From the NCBI GenBank assembly GCA_945877525.1, contig CAMDVP010000088.1, positions 1 through 10,815 on the forward strand: DNA of 10,815 nucleotides. The letters are read 5' to 3'. Shown one piece after another: positions 6,387 to 10,815 of the stretch (its first letter is position 1; every line of letters starts with the position of its first letter). The translations under genes and the position numbers were made by a program. The notes under the pieces are model-generated. The model ran no database searches, had not been told where the DNA came from, and worked only from the letters and a program-made list of their open reading frames with translations. Source of the DNA: an uncultured Clostridia bacterium (GTDB lineage: Bacteria > Bacillota > Clostridia > Christensenellales > Aristaeellaceae).

Positions 6387-7675
6387 TTGGCGTTCGCTTT
6401 CAGAACGCCGGCAAGCTCTACTTTTTTGATCCCGGCCCCTACTGGCCTACGCCGGGAGATTTTGTGATTGTGGAAACTGCCCGGGGCATCGAGTTCGGCG
6501 AGGTGGTCACCCCGGTGCGGGAAATCAACGACGAGCAGCTGTCCGCCCCGCTCAAGCAGGTGGTGCGCATCGCCACAGCCCAGGATGTGCAGCATGCCCA
6601 GGACAACAAGCGCAGCGAGAAGGAAGCCTACGCCATCTGCCAGAAAAAAATCGGCGAGCACAAGCTGGACATGAAGCTGGTAAGCGTGGAATATACCTTT
6701 GACAACAGCAAGATTCTGTTCTACTTCACTGCCAACGGCCGCGTGGATTTCCGCAGCCTGGTGAAGGATCTGGCCGCCGTGTTCAAAACCCGCATTGAGC
6801 TGCGCCAGATCGGCGTGCGCGACGAGGCCAAGATGCTCGGCGGTCTGGGCCCCTGCGGGCGGCCCGTGTGCTGCGGCTCCTTCCTGGGGGATTTTCAGCC
6901 CGTGTCCATCAAAATGGCCAAGGAGCAGAACCTGTCCCTCAACCCCACCAAGATCAGCGGCGTGTGCGGCAGGCTGATGTGCTGCCTGAAATATGAGCAG
7001 GACAACTACGAGCAGACCCGTAAGCGCATGCCCAAGGTGGGCAAGGAGGTCATGACCCCCGACGGCGTGGGCGTGGTGTGGGATCTGAACATCATCAAGG
7101 AAACCGTGCGGGTGCGCATTCAGAAGGGGGATTCCAGCGAGCTGAGGGATTACCCCGTGGAGGATGTGCAGCGCCTGGGCGGCGCGCCCGCTCAGCCCAA
7201 GGCCGCGCCGGAGGAGTACCCCGACAGGGCGGAGGAAGCGCCCGAAAAGGTTGAAACCATACCCGTATCCGAAGATGCACCCCAGGAGAGCGTGCCGGAA
7301 AAGCCCGCCCGTCCGCCCCGGGAGAAGCACAGCGATAAGCCCCGCAGCGGCAAGGACAAGCAGCAGCTGGGCAAGCCTGTGCAGCGGGAGAATCCCAACC
7401 GCCGCGCCGAGGGCGACGCTCCCCGGCCTGAGCGCAAGCCCCGCCCCGCCAAAGCGCCGCAGCCCGCACCCGAAAACGCAGTCGGAGAGGCATCCGGAAG
7501 CGGGCCCGCCAAGGCTGCCCCCAAGGCCAGCCCCTGGAAGCAGGCGGTGGAGGCCGCACTGCGGGCCGCTCAGGGGGAAGAGCCCAAGCCCCGGCAGTCC
7601 GCACCCGCGGTTCTGGAGGATCACCAGGAAACCTATCAGCCGCCCATGGTGGGGGATGAGGACGAGATTCTCTGA
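6374..7675 (+). CDS. ricT: PSP1 domain protein RicT (YaaT) with long C-terminal extension
   Basis: A 433-residue protein whose first ~265 residues match RicT/YaaT: start MVNVIGVRFQNAGKLYFFDP, then the PSP1 domain with CGRPVCCGSF (C161, C166, C167) and GVCGRLMCCLKYE (C198, C203, C204). In Bacillus subtilis RicT forms the RicA-RicF-RicT (Y) complex, which carries [4Fe-4S] clusters and helps RNase Y mature mRNAs; it also affects biofilm, competence and sporulation decisions. Cluster binding by these cysteines is inferred from that family knowledge. Residues about 270-433 are rich in Pro, Ala, Lys, Glu and Arg and look disordered, apart from a possible helix WKQAVEAALRAAQG (388-401) near the end; the Bacillus protein, about 275 residues, lacks this tail. 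GGAGG at 6359-6363 is 10 nt upstream of the ATG, which lies within the end of holB. I see no clear terminator after it. Confidence 0.94.
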   Translation: MVNVIGVRFQNAGKLYFFDPGPYWPTPGDFVIVETARGIEFGEVVTPVREINDEQLSAPLKQVVRIATAQDVQHAQDNKRSEKEAYAICQKKIGEHKLDMKLVSVEYTFDNSKILFYFTANGRVDFRSLVKDLAAVFKTRIELRQIGVRDEAKMLGGLGPCGRPVCCGSFLGDFQPVSIKMAKEQNLSLNPTKISGVCGRLMCCLKYEQDNYEQTRKRMPKVGKEVMTPDGVGVVWDLNIIKETVRVRIQKGDSSELRDYPVEDVQRLGGAPAQPKAAPEEYPDRAEEAPEKVETIPVSEDAPQESVPEKPARPPREKHSDKPRSGKDKQQLGKPVQRENPNRRAEGDAPRPERKPRPAKAPQPAPENAVGEASGSGPAKAAPKASPWKQAVEAALRAAQGEEPKPRQSAPAVLEDHQETYQPPMVGDEDEIL

Positions 7676-7731
7676 CAGGGCTTGCGATTGTCCTTGCGCC
7701 GTATTTTTGCAGGGCGGCACAAAGCTGCCTA

Positions 7732-7760
7732 TTGCAATTCGACATAATTCATGGTATCAT
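7732..7760 (+). promoter_or_regulatory. Sigma-70/SigA-type promoter for the ferredoxin gene
   Basis: TTGCAA (7732-7737), a 17-bp spacer and TATCAT (7755-7760) precede the ferredoxin gene, with a predicted start near 7767. The leader contains a short possible hairpin of CACACA/TGTGTG arms (7772-7777 and 7783-7788). The ribosome binding site AAGGAGGTGA (7797-7806) is nearly a perfect anti-16S match and lies 7 nt before the ATG, suggesting high expression. Confidence 0.75.
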
Positions 7761-7813
7761 AGACCCACGAACACACACAGGATGTGTGCGGTATCTAAGG
7801 AGGTGAAACCATC

Positions 7814-7984
7814 ATGGCTTACAAGATTTCCGAAGACTGCATCAGCTGTGGCGCCTGCGAGGCCGAATGCCCCGTCAGCGCGATCTCCGAGGGCGACGGC
7901 AAGTATGAAATCAATCCCGACGTGTGCATCGAGTGCGGTGCCTGCGCGGATACCTGCCCCGTCGGCGCGCCCGCTCAGGCGTAA
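7814..7984 (+). CDS. 2[4Fe-4S] clostridial-type ferredoxin
   Basis: A complete 56-residue protein beginning MAYKISEDCISCGACEAECP. It has two classical CxxCxxCxxxCP motifs: C9, C12, C15 and C19 in the first half, and C38, C41, C44 and C48 in the second (CIECGACADTCP). These should bind two [4Fe-4S] clusters in the pseudo-twofold fold of clostridial ferredoxins, which carry low-potential electrons for pyruvate:ferredoxin oxidoreductase, hydrogenases and similar enzymes in the cytoplasm. The length matches the family (about 55 residues). It has its own promoter, a near-perfect ribosome site and a strong terminator, so it looks like a well-expressed single-gene unit. The position just after ricT, an Fe-S cluster protein, may be coincidence. 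Confidence 0.95.
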   Translation: MAYKISEDCISCGACEAECPVSAISEGDGKYEINPDVCIECGACADTCPVGAPAQA

Positions 7985-8002
7985 TCAAAGGCAGAAACAA
8001 GG

Positions 8003-8030
8003 CTCCCCGGCTTATGGGCCGGGGAGTTTT
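8003..8030 (+). terminator. Intrinsic terminator after the ferredoxin gene
   Basis: A GC-rich 9-bp stem (CTCCCCGGC 8003-8011 and GCCGGGGAG 8018-8026) closes a 6-nt loop and is followed by TTTT. G-T pairs can lengthen the stem slightly. It starts 19 nt after the ferredoxin stop. The minus-strand gene ending at 8075 converges on it and may use the same hairpin, with a weak CTTGTTTC tract on that side. Confidence 0.85.
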
Positions 8031-8074
8031 CTGTATGTTAGAATATCATCATGGTTTGCCCGACTGCCATGCAC

Positions 8075-8917
8075 TCACATCATCCCCAGAGCGCGCATCA
8101 ATTCAGGCAGCGCCTGCTCAAAAGCTACGCCATAGTGCAGGGGAAGCCCGTTTTCCAGGGTATGGGTCATGGCTGCATTCGTAAAATCCACCGCCGCACG
8201 CATCGCCTGCCCCATGGCCAGGCCGTTGAGCATGGCTCCGAAAAGCGCCGAGGCGAACACGTCCCCCGTACCATAGAATACCCGGGACAGCTGCGGCGCG
8301 CCCGCGTAGGAAAAGCTGCCGTCCGCCGCGCAGAATCCCGCCGCGCCCAGCAGCCCCTTCCGGGGTACGCCGGTAATCATCACCTGCGCGCAGCCGTAGC
8401 GGGCGGCCAGCCCCTCCAGCAGGCGGCGGATATCCCCCTCCGATGGATTTTCCAGATAGGGCTGATCCATCAGGAGGCATGCCTCCGTGACATTGGGTAC
8501 AATCACATCCGCCAGGCGGCACAGTTCTCCCATGCCCCCCGCCATCTGCCGGGTATAGGTGGCATACAGCGCGCCATGGTCGGCCATGACGGGGTCCACC
8601 AAGGTCAGGGTATGCTCCGAATGATAGTGCTGCAGGGTGTCCCCCACCAGCTCAATTTGCTCATAGCTTCCCAAAAACCCGCTGTACAGCCCGTCAAAGT
8701 GCAGCGGCAGCGTGTCCCAGTGGGTGAGAACGCGTCGCATTTCCTCCGTCAGATCCAGGCAGGAATAGCCGGTAAACACCCCCGTGTGCGTGGACAGAAG
8801 CGCCGTGGGCAGCACAGCTGTATGAATGCCGCAGGCCGACAGGATGGGCAGGGCCACGGTCAGCGAGCAGCGGCCCTCGCAGCTCACGTCATGAATGGCC
8901 AGGGCGCGTTTCTGCAT
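8075..8917 (-). CDS. pdxY: Pyridoxamine/pyridoxal kinase (PfkB/ribokinase superfamily, PdxY-type)
   Basis: A 280-residue kinase. It begins AIHDVSCEGRCSLTVALPILSACG (in outline, residues 7-30) and LPTALLSTHTG (36-46), the substrate-side signature of PdxK/PdxY-type pyridoxal kinases. It continues with VDPVMADHG (107-115), PNVTEA (141-146) and the anion-hole/catalytic motif GTGDVFASALFG (216-227), with Asp219 as the likely base. The expected reaction is ATP-dependent 5'-phosphorylation of pyridoxal, pyridoxamine or pyridoxine in B6 salvage, in the cytoplasm. Members of this group sometimes act on related hydroxymethylpyrimidines, so the exact substrate is inference. The start at 8917 has GGGAGG (8930-8925) 7 nt upstream. 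It is a single-gene unit, divergent from the ACT-domain gene and convergent with the ferredoxin gene. Length is normal and no key residue is missing. Confidence 0.9.
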   Translation of the reverse strand: MQKRALAIHDVSCEGRCSLTVALPILSACGIHTAVLPTALLSTHTGVFTGYSCLDLTEEMRRVLTHWDTLPLHFDGLYSGFLGSYEQIELVGDTLQHYHSEHTLTLVDPVMADHGALYATYTRQMAGGMGELCRLADVIVPNVTEACLLMDQPYLENPSEGDIRRLLEGLAARYGCAQVMITGVPRKGLLGAAGFCAADGSFSYAGAPQLSRVFYGTGDVFASALFGAMLNGLAMGQAMRAAVDFTNAAMTHTLENGLPLHYGVAFEQALPELMRALGMM

Positions 8918-8947
8918 GCTTCAGCCTCCCTTGACAGCGATAGGAGC

Positions 8948-8976
8948 ATGATAGCGCATTTCGCACCGTTTGTCCA
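8948..8976 (-). promoter_or_regulatory. Sigma-70/SigA-type promoter for the pyridoxamine kinase gene
   Basis: On the minus strand TGGACA (8976-8971), a 17-bp spacer and TATCAT (8953-8948) precede the kinase gene, with a start expected near 8941 and a leader of about 24 nt. It is back to back with the ACT-gene promoter at 8997-9025, the two -35 boxes lying 20 bp apart. Confidence 0.7.
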
Positions 8977-8996
8977 GTGCTACCCCTCGGTTATCC

Positions 8997-9025
8997 TTGA
9001 CAAATCCCGCGCCGCCCGGTATAGT
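8997..9025 (+). promoter_or_regulatory. Consensus sigma-70/SigA promoter for the UPF0237-UPF0210 operon
   Basis: A perfect -35 TTGACA (8997-9002), a 17-bp spacer and TATAGT (9020-9025) form the strongest promoter in the window. Transcription should begin near 9032, leaving a leader of about 60 nt before the ATG at 9091. A palindrome (9025-9047) overlaps its downstream edge and the start site. Confidence 0.85.
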
Positions 9026-9047
9026 GGAATGGCGCAAAAACATTCCA
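9025..9047. promoter_or_regulatory. Inverted repeat over the transcription start, candidate operator
   Basis: TGGAATG (9025-9031) and its exact complement CATTCCA (9041-9047) flank a 9-nt centre. The 23-bp element begins at the last base of the -10 box and covers the predicted start near 9032. That is the classical place for a repressor site. It would not be fully transcribed, so it is more likely a DNA-level site than an RNA hairpin. No regulator is identified. Confidence 0.45.
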
Positions 9048-9090
9048 AAGCGGCAGCTTCCGGCATCGTCCGGGCAAGGAGGTACAGGTC

Positions 9091-9363
9091 ATGACCAAGG
9101 CTCTGATTTCCGTCACAGGGCTGGACGCCACCGGCATTATCGCACGGGTGGCCACCAAGCTCAGCGAAATGAATATCAACATTCTCGACATCACCCAGAC
9201 CATCCTGGGGGGCTATTTCACCATGATGATGGTGGTGGATCTGGACGGCGCGCACATGGAGTTTGCCGCCATTGACGAGGCGCTGCAGCCCGTGCGCGAC
9301 GAAATGAACATGTCCATCCACATGCAGCGCATGGACATTTTCGACGCGATGCACCGCATCTGA
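9091..9363 (+). CDS. ACT domain-containing protein (UPF0237)
   Basis: A 90-residue single ACT domain. ISVTGLDATGIIARVATKLSEMNINILDITQTI (in outline, residues 6-38) is the family signature, with the glycine turn G10-LD-ATG15 where ACT domains usually bind amino acids or other small ligands at dimer interfaces, followed by GYFTMMMVVDL. It resembles GcvR-type ACT regulators but has only one domain. No DNA-binding or enzymatic part is present, so it probably senses a ligand or partners another protein. AAGGAGG (9076-9082) is 8 nt upstream of the ATG. The stop is 14 nt before the UPF0210 gene, and the two families are commonly adjacent, which suggests a shared role. The ligand is unknown. Confidence 0.93.
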   Translation: MTKALISVTGLDATGIIARVATKLSEMNINILDITQTILGGYFTMMMVVDLDGAHMEFAAIDEALQPVRDEMNMSIHMQRMDIFDAMHRI

Positions 9364-9377
9364 CAGGAGGCCGCAGC

Positions 9378-10724
9378 ATGATCGAGACAGGCGAAATCCT
9401 CCAAACCATGCGGATGATCCAGGAGGAGAACTTCGACATCCGCACCATCACCCTGGGCATCAACCTGCTGGACTGCTCCGACCCCGATGGCGAGCGCTGC
9501 GGCCAGCGGGTGTATGACAAAATCTGCCGCGTGGCCCGCAACCTGGTCAAAACCGGCGAGGCCATCGAGCGGGAGCTGGGCATTCCCATTGTGAACAAAC
9601 GTATTTCTGTGACCCCGGTGAGCCTGATCTGCCAGGACGATCCCCGGCCCATCGCCCGCTGGCTGGACAGGGCGGCCCACGAAATGGGCGTGAATTTCCT
9701 GGGCGGCTATTCCGCGCTGATGCACAAGGGCGCCACCCTGGCCGACGAGCGGCTGCTCGCCTCCATTCCCGAGGTAATGGCGGAAACCGAGCGCCTCTGC
9801 TCCTCGGTGAACGTGGGCTCCACCCGGGCGGGCATCAACATGAACGCCGTGCGGGAGATGGGCGAAATCATCAAAAAGACCGCCGAGCTGACCGCCGCAC
9901 AGGATTCCCTGGGCTGCGCGAAGCTGGTGGTATTTGCCAACGCCGTGGAGGACAACCCCTTCATGGCCGGCGCCTTCTGCGGCGTGGGCGAGCCGGAATG
10001 CGCCATCAATGTGGGCGTATCCGGCCCGGGCGTGGTCAAGCGCGCCCTGGAGCAGGTGAAGGGCCAGCCCTTCGACGTGGTGGCGGAAACCATCAAGCGC
10101 ACCGCGTTCAAGATCACCCGCGTGGGTCAGCTGGTAGCCCGGGAGGCCAGCCAGCGCATGAACATTCCCTTCGGCATTGTCGATTTGTCCCTGGCCCCCA
10201 CCCCGGCACGGGGTGATTCGGTGGCGCACATTCTGGCCGAGATGGGGCTGGAGATGGCCGGTGCTCCCGGCACTACCGCCGCCCTGGCCCTGCTCAACGA
10301 CGCGGTGAAGAAGGGCGGCGTGATGGCCTCCAACCATGTGGGCGGCCTGAGCGGCGCGTTCATTCCCGTGAGCGAGGACATCGGCATGATCGAGGCGGCC
10401 TCCGCCGGCGCGCTGACCCTTGAAAAGCTGGAAGCCATGACCTGCGTATGCTCGGTGGGCCTGGACATGATCGCTATTCCCGGCGACACCTCCGCCGCCA
10501 CCATTTCAGGCATTATCGCAGACGAAGCGGCCATCGGCATGGTGAACAACAAGACCACTGCCGTGCGCGTCATTCCCGCCGTGGGCAAGAAGGCAGGCGA
10601 CACCGTCGAATTCGGCGGCCTGCTGGGCTTTGCCCCCGTAATGCCCGTGAACCCCTGGCACAACGACGAGTTCATCGCCCGCGGTGGACGGATTCCCGCA
10701 CCGCTGCACTCTTTACGCAACTGA
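9378..10724 (+). CDS. UPF0210 / DUF711 family protein (PFL-like)
   Basis: A 448-residue protein matching the UPF0210 family over its full length. It has the start ENFDIRTITLGINLLDC (17-33), ELGIPIVNKRISVTP (66-80), SSVNVGSTRAGINM (142-155), FANAVEDNPFMAGAF (186-200), NVGVSGPGVVKRAL (211-224), FGIVDLSLAPTPARGDSVA (265-283) and the end GGRIPAPLHS. Databases sometimes call it PFL family protein because the fold is said to resemble pyruvate formate-lyase; I see no C-terminal glycyl-radical motif, so that name should not be taken as activity. The many invariant Gly, Asp and Cys segments suggest an enzyme, but the reaction is not known to me. AGGAGG (9365-9370) lies 7 nt before the ATG. It is the second gene of an operon with the ACT-domain protein. 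The sequence looks intact and is followed at once by a hairpin array. Confidence 0.94.
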   Translation: MIETGEILQTMRMIQEENFDIRTITLGINLLDCSDPDGERCGQRVYDKICRVARNLVKTGEAIERELGIPIVNKRISVTPVSLICQDDPRPIARWLDRAAHEMGVNFLGGYSALMHKGATLADERLLASIPEVMAETERLCSSVNVGSTRAGINMNAVREMGEIIKKTAELTAAQDSLGCAKLVVFANAVEDNPFMAGAFCGVGEPECAINVGVSGPGVVKRALEQVKGQPFDVVAETIKRTAFKITRVGQLVAREASQRMNIPFGIVDLSLAPTPARGDSVAHILAEMGLEMAGAPGTTAALALLNDAVKKGGVMASNHVGGLSGAFIPVSEDIGMIEAASAGALTLEKLEAMTCVCSVGLDMIAIPGDTSAATISGIIADEAAIGMVNNKTTAVRVIPAVGKKAGDTVEFGGLLGFAPVMPVNPWHNDEFIARGGRIPAPLHSLRN

Positions 10725-10729
10725 CGGGG

Positions 10730-10807
10730 CCAAAGGGGCAGCGCCCCTTTGGAAACCCTGCCAGAGGGCGCTGCCCTCTGGACTCCCGCCAGGGGCGCTG
10801 CCCCTGG
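10730..10807. repeat. Three tandem short-loop palindromes (REP-like hairpin array)
   Basis: Three perfect hairpins follow each other 5 nt after the UPF0210 stop. Stem 1 has 10 bp (CCAAAGGGGC 10730-10739 with 10743-10752, loop AGC). Stem 2 has 9 bp (CCAGAGGGC 10761-10769 with 10773-10781, loop GCT). Stem 3 has 8 bp (CCAGGGGC 10789-10796 with 10800-10807, loop GCT). Spacers are similar (AAACCCTG, ACTCCCG, then ACCCCGCG at the edge). Arms differ between units, yet each stays perfectly paired. No T-run follows any of them, so a simple intrinsic terminator is unlikely, though the first hairpin may protect or end the operon mRNA. The array may extend past the window. Confidence 0.85.
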
Positions 10808-10815
10808 ACCCCGCG

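Noticed and set aside
7676..7731. Possible terminator after ricT
   Set aside because: A TATTTTT stretch is present, but I find no stem longer than 4-5 bp before it, so no intrinsic terminator can be supported.

Overview
The window looks like ordinary core chromosome from a GC-rich anaerobic member of the Clostridia (Firmicutes/Bacillota). The evidence is the darA-holB-ricT cluster typical of Firmicutes, a clostridial 2[4Fe-4S] ferredoxin, strong AGGAGG-type ribosome binding sites, and UPF0237/UPF0210 genes close to the Firmicute type. Genus cannot be decided from sequence alone. I saw no insertion sequence, phage gene, tRNA, rRNA or CRISPR array.

Layout. (1) Bases 1-2746, plus strand: the end of a MoxR AAA+ ATPase, a DUF58 protein and a multi-membrane-span protein with a DUF4129-like tail. 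All three overlap and form one operon, a MoxR/DUF58/TgpA-type cell-envelope cassette, but with no transglutaminase domain visible. (2) A perfect 14-bp hairpin (2774-2808) separates this from a convergent minus-strand pair (4821 down to 2834): a THUMP-domain RNA methyltransferase (YpsC/RlmL type) followed, with a 4-nt overlap, by an APH-like phosphotransferase. (3) A 165-bp divergent promoter region (4822-4986) also drives the plus-strand operon darA (cyclic-di-AMP receptor), holB (DNA polymerase III delta-prime) and ricT (PSP1-domain protein, here with a long low-complexity tail). (4) A 56-residue ferredoxin gene (7814-7984) has its own promoter and terminator. (5) A PfkB/pyridoxamine-kinase-type gene lies on the minus strand (8917-8075). 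(6) A second divergent promoter region (8918-9090) also drives a two-gene plus-strand operon, a small ACT-domain protein (UPF0237) and a UPF0210/DUF711 protein. This pair is highly conserved but has no assigned biochemical role that I know of. (7) The window ends in three tandem palindromic hairpins (10730-10807) that may continue past the edge.

Most genes are recognisable housekeeping or conserved-hypothetical families, and I find no convincing new multi-gene defence or biosynthetic system. The items most worth checking are the UPF0237-UPF0210 operon with a palindrome on its promoter, the covarying hairpin array at the right edge, the DUF4129 protein without transglutaminase, the APH-like kinase lacking the usual catalytic-loop histidine, and the extended RicT tail. 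No gap between genes exceeds 300 bases.
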